64,000 nucleotides of DNA, taken from positions 1-64,000 of the forward strand of contig PSPG01000003.1 of assembly GCA_003193925.1 (NCBI GenBank), read 5' to 3'. Positions 52,056 to 61,718 of the stretch are shown here, piece by piece; position 1 is the first letter of the stretch; each line of letters opens with the position of its first letter. This DNA comes from Candidatus Thalassarchaeum betae (GTDB taxonomy: Archaea > Thermoplasmatota > Poseidoniia > Poseidoniales > Thalassarchaeaceae). The notes beneath the pieces are model-generated. The model was not told the DNA's origin, searched no databases, and saw nothing but the letters and a program-made list of their open reading frames with translations. Made by a program: the position numbers and the translations under genes.

Positions 52056-53000
52056 ATGGCCTTGGCAGAGACTGACGGGATGCTTGTCATTGCCGGGTTC
52101 GTCCTCCTGATGCTGGGGGGCGAGTTCGTCGTCCAAGGAGCCATCACCATAGCCAACAGGCTGAAGGTCCCGCCGCTCCTGATCGGATTCACCGTCGTCG
52201 CCATCGGGACATCGCTGCCGGAGTTGGCAGTTGTCTTGGAGGCAGTCAGCGAAGGCACCCACGAGATCGCCGTCGGAGCTGTTCTCGGCTCCAACGTGGC
52301 CAATGTGATGCTGGTTCTGGGAACCGCGGCCCTGCTTGGCGCGGCATCGGACCCCGGGCCCGGCATCCGTCGCGACGCGATAGCCGTCGCCGTCGCCACC
52401 GTGATCCTGCTGGCTGCCGTGCTGATCGGGGAGATCGCGTCGCAGTTCGGCGTCCTCATGCTGCTGGGCCTCGCCGCCTACTACACCTACTCCTACCGTG
52501 CCTCCAAGGCAGATGGGAACGATGTCGAGGACAGCAAGTCCTGGTTGCCTGACAACGTGAAACTGGCAATCCCGACCACCGTCGCGGGTGGCTACATGAT
52601 CTGGACTGGCGCTCAGATGCTGGTCGAGGGGGCCACTGGACTAGCGACCGACTACGGCATCTCCGAGTCCGTCATAGGCCTCTCGATAGTGGCGCTGGGA
52701 ACCTCCCTCCCCGAGTTAGCGGTGACTCTGGTCGCTGGGCTCAGGGGGCAGGGGGGCGTTGCCCTGGGCAACGTGCTTGGCTCCAACGTCATCAACATCC
52801 TCGGCATCCTGGGTGTGGCCTCTACATACGCGGGAGGGCTAATCGTAGCTCCGGAATTCGCTGTGCGGGACATCTGGGTCGTCGTCCTCACATCGGGCTT
52901 CATCGTAGCCATGCTGCTGGACGAGCGTCACATCGGCAGGCGGGTGGGAGCGACGATGGTCGCCGGTTACCTGGCGTACATGGTGTTCCTGTACCTCTAG
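52056..53000 (+). CDS. Sodium/calcium exchanger family antiporter (CaCA)
   Basis: 314 residues, about ten helices in two inverted repeats. Both repeats have the alpha motif: IGTSLPELAVVLEAV..GAVLGSNVANVMLVLG and LGTSLPELAVTLVAG..GNVLGSNVINILGILG. It exchanges Ca2+ (or K+-linked) for Na+/H+ across the membrane. ATG 52056. No accessory regulator visible. Confidence 0.88.
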   Translation: MALAETDGMLVIAGFVLLMLGGEFVVQGAITIANRLKVPPLLIGFTVVAIGTSLPELAVVLEAVSEGTHEIAVGAVLGSNVANVMLVLGTAALLGAASDPGPGIRRDAIAVAVATVILLAAVLIGEIASQFGVLMLLGLAAYYTYSYRASKADGNDVEDSKSWLPDNVKLAIPTTVAGGYMIWTGAQMLVEGATGLATDYGISESVIGLSIVALGTSLPELAVTLVAGLRGQGGVALGNVLGSNVINILGILGVASTYAGGLIVAPEFAVRDIWVVVLTSGFIVAMLLDERHIGRRVGATMVAGYLAYMVFLYL

Positions 53001-53059
53001 GTCCGGTTAGCGCTATCCGGGGTGCGAACCGCTAAGACCGAGGCCTCGCCCCTAGGGCC

Positions 53060-54205
53060 ATGGTCGACTTCAGCCTGTCAGAGGAGCAGCGTATGCTCCA
53101 GGAGGCGGCGCGCGAGTTTGCTGCTGCGGAAGTCCAGCCGCACGCTGAGAAGTGGGACCGTGAGAGCACCTTCCCGCGAGAGGCGATACGCAAGGCCAAC
53201 GAACTCGGTCTGCTCACCGTCAAGATTCCCGAGGAGTACGGCGGCTACGGCATGGGCTCCTTCGAGGAGGTTCTGATATGCGAGGAAATCGGATGGGGCG
53301 ACCCTGGGTTCGCCACCGCATCTGGCAGCACGATGCTGGCTTCCTACCCACTCATCACAGGCGGCACTGAGGACCAGAAGCAGCGCTACCTGTCCAAGGT
53401 CGCCGATGGCTGCATCGCAGCCTACTGTGTGACGGAACCCGGTGCCGGTAGCGATGTGCAGTCGATTCGGACGCAAGCCGTCAGGGACGGTGACGACTAT
53501 GTCGTCACCGGCAGCAAGATGTGGATCACCGGAGCCGGTCACGCTGACTGGTTCTTCGTTCTGGCATACACCGACAGGGAAGCTGGGTACAGGGGAATGA
53601 GCGGTTTCATCGTCGACGCCGACAGCGCCGGCGTCGTGCTCGGCAAGAAGGAGGAGAACATGGGCCAGCGCTGCTCCGACACGCGCGCGGTCGACTTCAA
53701 CGACGTTCGCGTGCCGGCGGAGAACCTCATCGGCGGCGAGGAGAACGGCGGCTGGATGAATGCGATGAGGGCGTTCGACCTCTCGAGGCCCACGATATCC
53801 GCGCACGCCGTCGGCAATGCCAGGGGCGCCATGGAAGAGGCCCTGAGGTACGCCAATGAGCGCAGCACCTTCGGAAAGCCGATCTACAGGCACCAAGCGA
53901 TCTCGTTCATGATCGCTGACATGGCGACCAAGATCGAAGCTGCCAGGCTTCTGACGTGGTGCGCGGCGAAGAAGGCCGACGCCGGCGAGCGCAACACACT
54001 CGAAGCCGCCCACGCCAAGCGCTTCTCCGCCGACATGGCGATGGAGGTGACCACCGACGCGGTGCAGGTGTTCGGCGGATACGGCTACTCCGAGGAGTAT
54101 CCCGTGGCCCGCCGCATGCGAGGTGCCAAGGTGGTTCAGATCTTCGAGGGTTCGAGCCAGATTCAGAGGATGATCATCGGGCGAGAGCTGCTCCGGGGCA
54201 TGTGA
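53060..54205 (+). CDS. Acyl-CoA dehydrogenase
   Basis: 381 residues, full length. CVTEPGAGSDVQSIRTQA and MWITGAGHADWFFV are the FAD motifs; VFGGYGYSEEYPVARRMRGAKVVQIFEGSSQIQRMIIGREL is the C-terminal family signature. The N-terminal FSLSEEQRMLQEAAREF also fits. It dehydrogenates an acyl-CoA to the enoyl form, passing electrons to ETF, and perhaps on to the EtfD-like enzyme at 21.7 kb. Chain-length preference unknown. Confidence 0.93.
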   Translation: MVDFSLSEEQRMLQEAAREFAAAEVQPHAEKWDRESTFPREAIRKANELGLLTVKIPEEYGGYGMGSFEEVLICEEIGWGDPGFATASGSTMLASYPLITGGTEDQKQRYLSKVADGCIAAYCVTEPGAGSDVQSIRTQAVRDGDDYVVTGSKMWITGAGHADWFFVLAYTDREAGYRGMSGFIVDADSAGVVLGKKEENMGQRCSDTRAVDFNDVRVPAENLIGGEENGGWMNAMRAFDLSRPTISAHAVGNARGAMEEALRYANERSTFGKPIYRHQAISFMIADMATKIEAARLLTWCAAKKADAGERNTLEAAHAKRFSADMAMEVTTDAVQVFGGYGYSEEYPVARRMRGAKVVQIFEGSSQIQRMIIGRELLRGM

Positions 54206-54215
54206 TGGTGGTGAG

Positions 54216-54797
54216 ATGGCCGAAGACGCCGTTGCTATCGGCTGCGTCGTCCTAGCGGCGGGTGGCAGCGGGCGCCTCGGGCAGCCCAAGGCGCTGATCG
54301 AGGTGGGTCAAGGCACCCTGATCCAATGGCTGGTCGGAAGGCTCGAGAGCCACGGCCTAGCGCCAGTGGTCGTGACGCGGGGGGAGTTGCTGGAGGATGT
54401 GGCGGCATCCGTCGCTTGCCGGGTAATCGTCAACCCTCGTCCGGAGGATGGGCGGACCGGGACCCTCCAAGTGGGCATCGCCCACCTCGATAGAGAGATC
54501 GGTCCCGGGTACGGCCTGCTGGTGGTGCCCGTAGACCGCCCGGGCTTCTCGGACTCGACTCTCCGGAGTCTCATCTCCTCGGAGCGCACCGCCTGCCCGA
54601 CGAAGGACGGGAGGGGAGCGCATCCGATCGTCATTTTAGCCGCCGAAGTCGGGAGGATTCGAAGCGCTGCGCCCGACGCTCCGCTACGCGAACTGATAGA
54701 ACCTTTCCGACTAGAGGTCGAGGACCCCCACCTGCACCTCAACGTAGATCTGCCAGGAGATTTGATCGGTCTGGATGATTCGTTGGTGAATCTGTGA
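54216..54797 (+). CDS. Molybdenum cofactor nucleotidyltransferase-like protein (MobA/MocA)
   Basis: 193 residues. VLAAGGSGRLGQPKALIEV is the N-terminal MobA/MocA nucleotide motif; VPVDRPGFSDSTL and HPIVI also fit. MocA attaches CMP to molybdopterin for xanthine-oxidase-family enzymes, which agrees with XdhC and the Mo hydroxylase 1-8 kb downstream. Starts 11 bases after the acyl-CoA dehydrogenase stop. Confidence 0.8.
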   Translation: MAEDAVAIGCVVLAAGGSGRLGQPKALIEVGQGTLIQWLVGRLESHGLAPVVVTRGELLEDVAASVACRVIVNPRPEDGRTGTLQVGIAHLDREIGPGYGLLVVPVDRPGFSDSTLRSLISSERTACPTKDGRGAHPIVILAAEVGRIRSAAPDAPLRELIEPFRLEVEDPHLHLNVDLPGDLIGLDDSLVNL

Positions 54798-54861
54798 TAC
54801 AGAGTGCTTTGGAATAGGAAGCATATTCTTTTCAGTCAATCCACTTTCGGGAGTCCGTAAC

Positions 54862-55680
54862 ATGGGCATCGTAGCATTCATGGAAGGTTTCGACCCCATT
54901 CAACAGGCCTTGATCGCGGGCCTCTTCACATGGTTCTTGACAGCGGCGGGAGCCGCTATTGTGATATTCTTCAAGGAAATAGATAGGAAGGTACTGGATG
55001 GTATGCTGGGATTCGCAGCTGGTGTCATGATAGCAGCCAGTTTCTGGTCACTTCTCTCTCCGGCTCTAGAATTATCGGAAGGCAAGGATCTGCCAGTCTG
55101 GTTCCCTGCGCTCGTGGGATTCCTACTTGGAGGATTCTGCATGAGACTAATCGACATGTTCCTTCCGCATCTTCACCCAGGAGCGCCTCCCGAAGAGGTA
55201 GAGGGAGTCGATAGCTCCTGGCACAGAAGCATGTTGCTCGTCTCGGCGATCACCCTCCACAATATCCCAGAGGGGCTCGCAATCGGAGTGGCATTCGGGG
55301 CCGCAGCCTCAGGATTCGAGGGTGCGACCACGGGCGGAGCGATAGCACTGGCAATAGGAATCGGTATCCAGAACTTCCCCGAGGGGGCGGCGGTCTCGCT
55401 GCCCCTCAGACGTGAGGGGCTCTCGAGGAGGGGCAGCTTCCTGTGGGGGCAATTATCCGCTAGCGTCGAGCCTGTGGCAGCCGTGTTGGGGGCTGCACTG
55501 GTGATCGTTGCGACACCCATTCTTCCCTATGCCTTGGCTTTCGCGGCGGGTGCGATGATCTTCGTAGTGGTCGAGGAACTGATACCAGAGGCCCACAGGG
55601 GCGGGAACGGCGATATCGCCACCATGGGCGCGATGTTAGGATTCGCCGTCATGATGGTTCTCGACGTCGCCTTCGCATGA
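54862..55680 (+). CDS. ZIP-family metal transporter
   Basis: 272 residues with about eight helices and a His-containing loop (PHLHPGAPPEE). HNIPEGLAIGV and QNFPEGAAVSLPL are the two metal-binding helix motifs of ZIP proteins, with an acidic E in each. It would import Zn2+, Fe2+ or another divalent metal. A T-rich box lies upstream at about 54820-54833. Confidence 0.88.
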   Translation: MGIVAFMEGFDPIQQALIAGLFTWFLTAAGAAIVIFFKEIDRKVLDGMLGFAAGVMIAASFWSLLSPALELSEGKDLPVWFPALVGFLLGGFCMRLIDMFLPHLHPGAPPEEVEGVDSSWHRSMLLVSAITLHNIPEGLAIGVAFGAAASGFEGATTGGAIALAIGIGIQNFPEGAAVSLPLRREGLSRRGSFLWGQLSASVEPVAAVLGAALVIVATPILPYALAFAAGAMIFVVVEELIPEAHRGGNGDIATMGAMLGFAVMMVLDVAFA

Positions 55681-55686
55681 TTCCGG

Positions 55687-56556
55687 TTGCGCAACCACAA
55701 AGGCACACTACCTGCTCTCAGGGACGTGACTCGCGCTGTCCTGACATGGGTGCTAGAGAGGCTCGAGGGCGGCGAGCGCGTCGCCATGGCCTCGGTAATC
55801 GAGGCCAGCGGCAGTGTGCCGGGCAAGCCTGGAGCGAGGCTCGCGATGACATCAGGGGGGGCAAAGTTCGGCACCGTCGGTGGAGCCGGGCTCGAGTTGA
55901 AGGTCGAGAACGCTCTGAAAGAGTTGCTCAACGGGAGCCGGGAGCCTGCCCGCAGCAAGGGGGGGAAGGTGGAGACCTTCCTGCTCTACAAGGATGCGAA
56001 GGGAGAAGAAGTGACGTCCCTTGACAGCCTATGCGGCGGCCGCGTTACCGTCGCCATGGAGGTCATCGAGCCCATGCCGCACATACTCATCGCAGGTGGC
56101 GGGCACGTCGGCCGCTCGGTCGCTATCGTATGCGACACGCTCGGCTGGTCGCACAGCGTTTTCGACGTTCGCCCCGAGTACGCCGACTCTGAGCGCTACC
56201 CCTTCGCAACCGAGTTGCACGCCAAGGCGGTCTCGGAGTTCCTGGACTCTGAGGACGCCGTCTCCCTGAGCAGATTCTCCGACGTTCTGCTGCTGGGCCA
56301 CGACTGGGTCGTAGACCAGCAGATGCTGCTGGGGATGCTGAGCGAGTTCGACGGGGGCTCGCGGCCGAGGATTGGCGTCATCGGCTCGACCGTGAAGTGG
56401 AACGCTTTCCGTGAGGCCGCCGTCGAAGAGGGCATCTCACAGGCCGCAGTCGACTCGGTGAGATGCCCCATCGGACTCGACATCGGCGCGGACTCGCCGG
56501 AGGAGATCGCCGTAGCGGTCTGCGCCGAGATCATGGCTCTGGAGAAGCGGGATTAG
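55687..56556 (+). CDS. xdhC: XdhC-family molybdenum enzyme maturation factor
   Basis: 289 residues. An N-terminal XdhC/CoxI-type domain (ASGSVPGKPGARLAMTSGGAKFGTVGGAGLE) is followed by a Rossmann domain with ILIAGGGHVGRS. XdhC inserts sulfurated Mo cofactor into xanthine-oxidase-family enzymes. It starts 6 bases after the ZIP stop with a TTG (GTG 55726 also possible). The target enzyme is probably the one at 58.4-62.7 kb. Confidence 0.88.
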   Translation: MRNHKGTLPALRDVTRAVLTWVLERLEGGERVAMASVIEASGSVPGKPGARLAMTSGGAKFGTVGGAGLELKVENALKELLNGSREPARSKGGKVETFLLYKDAKGEEVTSLDSLCGGRVTVAMEVIEPMPHILIAGGGHVGRSVAIVCDTLGWSHSVFDVRPEYADSERYPFATELHAKAVSEFLDSEDAVSLSRFSDVLLLGHDWVVDQQMLLGMLSEFDGGSRPRIGVIGSTVKWNAFREAAVEEGISQAAVDSVRCPIGLDIGADSPEEIAVAVCAEIMALEKRD

Positions 56557-56559
56557 AAA

Positions 56560-56958
56560 TCACTCGACGAGTTCCGTCTCGTCCTCATCCGCTGCTCCCC
56601 TAGGTTCTATTTCGACGATATGGACATCCTGGCTCTCGGTGACATGAACTATTTCGGGTTGCCTTTCCAGACTTGGGATGAAAGTGGCTATTGACACCCA
56701 TATCAACACTATAATCAGAATAACAGTTAACGAATTCTGAACAGCATTTGTCAAGTCTTCCTGTTCAAAGGATGCTATCCATGCCCATACGAAACCAGTT
56801 GCGAATGCTATTGTTAGCAATATTGAGCCTACAATCGCTAGGCCCACTCTGACAGGCATCTTCCCGAAAGCGCCGAAAACAAGATTGATGATTTTTGAAA
56901 TGTTACTAGTAGTGAACCTGAAAACGCTTGAGAATAGTTTCCTGCCTATGAATCCCAC
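56560..56958 (-). CDS. Small membrane protein with two helices
   Basis: 132 residues. Two hydrophobic helices (about 36-62 and 75-95) and an acidic, glutamate-rich tail (..EPRGAADEDETELVE). A/T-rich compared with neighbours. No family recognised. Confidence 0.5.
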   Translation of the reverse strand: MGFIGRKLFSSVFRFTTSNISKIINLVFGAFGKMPVRVGLAIVGSILLTIAFATGFVWAWIASFEQEDLTNAVQNSLTVILIIVLIWVSIATFIPSLERQPEIVHVTESQDVHIVEIEPRGAADEDETELVE

Positions 56959-57062
56959 TGTATCACCCTCGGATATGTTACGGTGAGTTCCTACATGAAT
57001 ATGCCTGCAATTGCACTACAAATCCGACGAAGGCTGAAATCTCCCCAACGCCGCGGGAGAGC

Positions 57063-58283
57063 GTGCGCAACCTTGCCCTGATGCTCGCGCTTCTGGTTAT
57101 CACGGCTCCGCTCAGCGGCTGCCTGTTCTGGGGGGACGACGAGGAACCCGAGGTACAGCCCGAGGAGGAGGTCGGTTTCGGTGCCTTCAGCGTGGTCGCC
57201 CCCATCGACACCGGAATCAACGTCTACCATAACCACTTCCGGATGAACGAGTCCTACCCGCAGTGGCTCCTCGACGGCTTCGGTGTGACCAAGGTCTGCG
57301 ATGTGACGTTGAATGGGACCTGGCAGGAGAGGTACGAGGCCGACAAGACCACCTGCTGGGACAACATAACCTCACAGGACGTCGTCTGGTTCCGCGGCAC
57401 CCGCATCATCGGCACCACTCCCGACGACAACACTGACATTCCGATCCTCGACGATCCGCAGGACGGGCACGGCACCGCCGTCACCGGAGCCGTACTCAAC
57501 GCCAATCCGGATGCTGTCATTTTCTTCGTCGAGGGTTTCAGTGACGCTGCCGTGCTCGCAGCGGCCAACCAGCCCCTAGTGGATCTTATCACCACGAGTT
57601 TCGGCCCAATCCTCTCTGTTCCAGTGCCTGGCATCGAGGACGCCACAAAGTTCGCTGTGGTGCAGAAGAAAAAGCTCCACACGGGGGCGGCCGACAACTC
57701 GCCCTCGCCGGCAGTCCAGGACTCGACGGCTGGCCCACCGTGGAGCATCGGCGTCTCGGGTTACGCCGAGGAGGGCGATGACCAGAAGGAGACGATGAGC
57801 GGCTCCTACCCCGACGTCGCCGCGGACTGGACGCAGGTTCTGCCCAACCATGACGACATCGACGGCTACCACGAGACCTCGGGCACCTCTTTCGCCACCC
57901 CTAGGACAGCAGGCCTGCTGTCGAAGGTCCTGATGCGGCTCCGAGCGGAGTTCGGGGACGCGTCTTCGGGAGCCGATCCTGACACACGCGACGGGCTGAT
58001 GGTGAACGGGACGAACTTCACCCTGACCAACGACGACCTGCGCGACACCCTGAACCTCTCGGGATGGTATCCCTCGTTCAACACCTGGGACCCGCTCTCT
58101 GGCACCACTCCGATCTCGCCCATAGCGCCTTGCACGCAAGTAGGCTGGGGTGTGGTGAACGAGAGCAACGTCCTGCCCATAATCGGGCACTTGAACGGCA
58201 CTTCGACGATGGCTAACAGGCCCAGTGACGTGGTCATGTGCATGGAGGCCAATCAGGCTATTCGTGAGGCCTACTGGGAATAA
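57063..58283 (+). CDS. Secreted subtilisin-like lipoprotein protease
   Basis: 406 residues. Lipobox PLSGC (C20). The S8 triad is visible: D49 (VAPIDTGIN), H in DGHGTAV and Ser in ETSGTSFATPRTAG. The spacing and small size suggest a divergent subtilase, and the oxyanion asparagine cannot be placed with confidence. Start GTG 57063. It separates XdhC from the Mo enzyme genes. Confidence 0.75.
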   Translation: MRNLALMLALLVITAPLSGCLFWGDDEEPEVQPEEEVGFGAFSVVAPIDTGINVYHNHFRMNESYPQWLLDGFGVTKVCDVTLNGTWQERYEADKTTCWDNITSQDVVWFRGTRIIGTTPDDNTDIPILDDPQDGHGTAVTGAVLNANPDAVIFFVEGFSDAAVLAAANQPLVDLITTSFGPILSVPVPGIEDATKFAVVQKKKLHTGAADNSPSPAVQDSTAGPPWSIGVSGYAEEGDDQKETMSGSYPDVAADWTQVLPNHDDIDGYHETSGTSFATPRTAGLLSKVLMRLRAEFGDASSGADPDTRDGLMVNGTNFTLTNDDLRDTLNLSGWYPSFNTWDPLSGTTPISPIAPCTQVGWGVVNESNVLPIIGHLNGTSTMANRPSDVVMCMEANQAIREAYWE

Positions 58284-58317
58284 CAGCGACCGCTGAATAC
58301 AATATCCGACTTGGATT

Positions 58318-58332
58318 GACCCCACAGGGGTC
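58318..58332. other. Hairpin between protease and Mo enzyme genes
   Basis: GACCCC-ACA-GGGGTC, a 6-base perfect stem and 3-base loop, 43 bases before the next start codon. It could end the protease transcript or be an operator. Confidence 0.3.
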
Positions 58333-58375
58333 AAACCGAATGCTCAAAGGATGACACTGCTGGTGTGGCCACTGC

Positions 58376-58948
58376 ATGGTTCAGTTCCGACTCCCAATGC
58401 TCCCGGCACCGGACGAGGTTTCGTGGTCCCCCAGCGTGAACGGAGTCAAGCTCGCGCTGCACATCGAGAGCAATGCGATTCTGCTCGACGTCCTGCGTGA
58501 CCAGGCAGGCAGCCTGGGTACCAAGCGGGGCTGTGACATGGGAACCTGCGGGTGCTGCAGCGTACTCGTCGACGGGACTCCCAAACTGTCTTGCCTGATG
58601 CTGGCCCAGGAAGCCGACGGCTGTGAGATCACCACCATCGAAGGGCTCGCAGACGGACATCACCTACACCCCATCCAGCAAACCTTCACTGAGTACGGCG
58701 GAAGCCAGTGTGGCTTCTGCACACCCGGTTTCCTAGTGGTCATCTCAGCTCTGCTGGACGAGAACCCAATCCCGTCAGACGACGAGATCAAGACGGCTAT
58801 CGAGGGCAATCTGTGCAGATGCACCGGCTACCAGCAGATCGTCGACTCAGTGCGCGCTGCCTCTGACATCCTGGTCTCCGGCAGCGGCACGCCGAATGCG
58901 ACCGATGCGAAGAGCGATCCGGATCCGAGCTACGGCGGAGAGGCGTAG
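58376..58948 (+). CDS. Mo hydroxylase small subunit, two 2Fe-2S clusters
   Basis: 190 residues. Plant-ferredoxin-type cluster C53-x4-C58-G-x-C61 with C73, and the second cluster in C112GFC115, C147RC149. This is the CoxS/HcrC/XdhC-type iron-sulfur subunit of xanthine-oxidase-family enzymes. It passes electrons between FAD and Mo. First of three subunit genes in order small-large-medium. Confidence 0.92.
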   Translation: MVQFRLPMLPAPDEVSWSPSVNGVKLALHIESNAILLDVLRDQAGSLGTKRGCDMGTCGCCSVLVDGTPKLSCLMLAQEADGCEITTIEGLADGHHLHPIQQTFTEYGGSQCGFCTPGFLVVISALLDENPIPSDDEIKTAIEGNLCRCTGYQQIVDSVRAASDILVSGSGTPNATDAKSDPDPSYGGEA

Positions 58949-58958
58949 GTGATTCAAG

Positions 58959-61718
58959 ATGGTCGATGAAAAGGACAGAGTGGTCGGATACCGGCAGCAG
59001 GGTGGCAAGCTACTGTTCCCCAAGCCCGGTTCCGGAGGCAGTCGCGAGTACAGCGAACCGCGTGATGAGGACAGCATCGCCAAGAGCAGGGGAGCAGGGG
59101 GCCACAAGCACGATGAGTTGCTGACCGGTTCTGCAATCGGCAAGGCCACACCGCTGATCGACGGACGCTGGAAGGTCACAGGGCAGGCCCAGTACGGGGA
59201 CGACGTTCGCCTGCCAGGCGAGCTCGTCGGCAGGATAGTCCGCTCCAAGCATCACTACGCCAGAGTCCTGTCCATCGACGCGACAGCAGCGCTGGAGCTG
59301 CCTGGCGTTCTCGCAATCGCAACAGGAGCGGATGCCAGCGGCTCCTTCGGCGTACTGCCCGTCACCAAGGACGAGCACGCCATGGCGCGGGACAAGGTAC
59401 GCCACATCGGTGACCTGGTTGCCTGTGTAGCTGCTGTCGACGAGGCGACCGCGAGGGAGGCGGTCCGTCTGATTGAGGTCGAGTACGAGGAGTTGGACGC
59501 GGTCCACGACATGCGAAAGGGGCTGGACGACGCAGACGAGCCTATTCATGACAGAGGCAAGTACCACATCGGTTCGTCGAACATCCAGAAGAGGGTGTTT
59601 CAGGAGTTCGGCGACATCGCCGGTATGACGGAGAACGCCGTCGCCAGCCACAAGTCGGACTGGCTGTTCGCCGGCGCCAACCATGGATTCACCGAGCCGC
59701 ACGCGGTCGTCGCCCACTGGGAGCCGTCGGGCCGACTGACCATGTACACCCCCCAGCAGGTCCCGCACTACGTCCACCGGGCGCTGGCCGAGGTGCTTGA
59801 GATTCCCATGCACCAGATTAACGTCTACCGCACCTTCGTCGGCGGAGGGTTCGGCGGCAAGTCCGACCCGTTCCCGCACGAGATGTGCGCCGCAATCCTG
59901 GCGCGCAAGACCGGGCGGCCGGTGCGAATAAACTTCGACCGCGAGGAGGTCTTCTTGGTCAATCGCGGTCGGCACCCCTCTAGGATAGAGATGAACCTGC
60001 ACGCCGACTCCGAGGGCAGGCTGTGCGGCATCGAGACTGACGCCCTGATCGACGGTGGCGCCTTCGCATCGTTCGGCCACGTCACCACTTACTACAACGG
60101 CGTCCTGCACACCGCCCCCTACGAAATCGGCGCCTTCCACTACACCGGCGCGAGGGTATGGACGAACAAGCCAGCGAGCGGGGCCATGCGTGGCCACGGG
60201 GCGGTAAACTCGCGCTGCGCCGTGGAGGTGGGCCTGGACGATCTGGCCGGGCAGCTCGGAGTCGACCCGATCACATTCAGGCTCGCTAACCTACTGCCTC
60301 CGCACTCGGCCACGATCACCGGATTCAGGGTCACCAGCATCGGCATGCGAGAGTGCCTCGAGAGGGTCAGGGAGGCTTCGGGCTGGGACGAGAAGTTCCG
60401 CAAGTTGCCGGATGGCCACGGAATAGGCGTCGGCTGCGGCTTCTTCATCTCCGGTAGCGGTCTTCCGATCCACTGGGATCCCAACAAATTCCCCCACGCC
60501 ACCGTCCACCTCAAGGTCGACATGGACGGTGGCGTGACCGTCCACACCGGCGCGGCCGAGATAGGGCAGGGCTCCGACACCGTCATCGCCCAGTCGGTCG
60601 CAGAGGTCCTCGGCCTGCCGTTGGAGATGATCAGGATCAGGAGCATCGAGACTGACACCGCTCCGGTGGACCTAGGCTCTTACTCGTCGCGTGTCACTTT
60701 CATGAACGCGAACGCCGCCATCACTGCAGCAATGGACATTCGGCAGAAACTGCTGGACGCGGCTGCCGAGGTCACCGGCGCGCCGGTCGAGAAACTGGTC
60801 ATCGGTGACCGGCGCATATTCCGCAAGGACAACCCCGCTGTCGGGGTCTCCTACCTCGAGGCGCTGCACAAGGCGCTGGAGGACACCGGGGCTCTGGTTT
60901 CATCCGGGGCATACCGCACCCCGCCGATGGGGCGCGTTCACAAGGGGGCGGGTGCGGGAATCGCCCCGGCCTACTCATTCTCGGCCTACATCGCCGAGGT
61001 CAAGGTCGACATCGAGACCGGACAGACCGAGGTGCTCAAGGTATGGGCTGCCCATGACTGCGGCAAAGCCCTCAATCCACTGGCGGTGAAAGGGCAGATG
61101 ATCGGTTCGTGCCACATGGGGCTGGGGCAGGTGCTCAGCGAGGAGATGCGCTACAGCAGGAACGGGCATCTGCTGAACCCGGACCTGCTCGATTACAAGA
61201 TCCCAACAGTCCACGAGATGCCGGAGATCGTGCCCATCATCGTCGAGTCGAACGACTCTGAAGGCCCCTTTGGGGCCAAGGAGGCTGGAGAGGGGCCGTT
61301 GCTGCCAATCCTCCCTGCGGTCTGCAACGCGGTCTACGACGCAGTCGGCATCCGCACAAGTGAGTTGCCGATAACCCCCGACCGGATGCACAGGATGATC
61401 GAGGCGAGATGCAAAGACGAGGGTGCCTCCAGCCCCCTAGATCTGGCTTCACCCAGGCTGCAGCACTCGGACCTCGAAGGCGTGCTGGAGGCTCGTGCTG
61501 CCGAGCACGCCGAGCGAGACCGCTCCCGTAACACCGACCCCGACCCACCCGATTACAACAACGGGGCCCTGTTCGGGTTCGACCCGGAAATCCCACCCGA
61601 CGAGCAGGACGAGCGCTGGGTCGTCAGCGTGACGCCTGGCGACGAGTACGTCGACAGCCCACGTCTGGCCGGCAGCGCGTGGAAGCACACCGAGCGACGA
61701 CACGGGGGTGGTGCCTGA
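58959..61718 (+). CDS. Mo hydroxylase large subunit (xanthine dehydrogenase / HcrA-like)
   Basis: 919 residues. GGGFGGKSDPFPHEM binds molybdopterin; GAMRGHGAVNSRCAVE and TGAAEIGQGSDTVIAQSVAE also belong to it; GPFGAKEAGEGPL holds the active-site Glu (about residue 771) in the form seen in 4-hydroxybenzoyl-CoA reductase-like enzymes rather than CO dehydrogenase (no CSFR-type loop). A 50-residue N-terminal extension precedes the usual start. It would catalyse hydroxylation or reductive dehydroxylation of a substrate; the substrate cannot be named. Confidence 0.9.
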   Translation: MVDEKDRVVGYRQQGGKLLFPKPGSGGSREYSEPRDEDSIAKSRGAGGHKHDELLTGSAIGKATPLIDGRWKVTGQAQYGDDVRLPGELVGRIVRSKHHYARVLSIDATAALELPGVLAIATGADASGSFGVLPVTKDEHAMARDKVRHIGDLVACVAAVDEATAREAVRLIEVEYEELDAVHDMRKGLDDADEPIHDRGKYHIGSSNIQKRVFQEFGDIAGMTENAVASHKSDWLFAGANHGFTEPHAVVAHWEPSGRLTMYTPQQVPHYVHRALAEVLEIPMHQINVYRTFVGGGFGGKSDPFPHEMCAAILARKTGRPVRINFDREEVFLVNRGRHPSRIEMNLHADSEGRLCGIETDALIDGGAFASFGHVTTYYNGVLHTAPYEIGAFHYTGARVWTNKPASGAMRGHGAVNSRCAVEVGLDDLAGQLGVDPITFRLANLLPPHSATITGFRVTSIGMRECLERVREASGWDEKFRKLPDGHGIGVGCGFFISGSGLPIHWDPNKFPHATVHLKVDMDGGVTVHTGAAEIGQGSDTVIAQSVAEVLGLPLEMIRIRSIETDTAPVDLGSYSSRVTFMNANAAITAAMDIRQKLLDAAAEVTGAPVEKLVIGDRRIFRKDNPAVGVSYLEALHKALEDTGALVSSGAYRTPPMGRVHKGAGAGIAPAYSFSAYIAEVKVDIETGQTEVLKVWAAHDCGKALNPLAVKGQMIGSCHMGLGQVLSEEMRYSRNGHLLNPDLLDYKIPTVHEMPEIVPIIVESNDSEGPFGAKEAGEGPLLPILPAVCNAVYDAVGIRTSELPITPDRMHRMIEARCKDEGASSPLDLASPRLQHSDLEGVLEARAAEHAERDRSRNTDPDPPDYNNGALFGFDPEIPPDEQDERWVVSVTPGDEYVDSPRLAGSAWKHTERRHGGGA

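Noticed and set aside
53078..54289. 403-codon minus-strand frame over acyl-CoA dehydrogenase
   Set aside because: Antisense shadow; no recognisable features.
59010..60197. 395-codon minus-strand frame over the Mo enzyme large subunit
   Set aside because: Antisense to a clear molybdopterin-binding protein; G+C third-position bias opens such frames.
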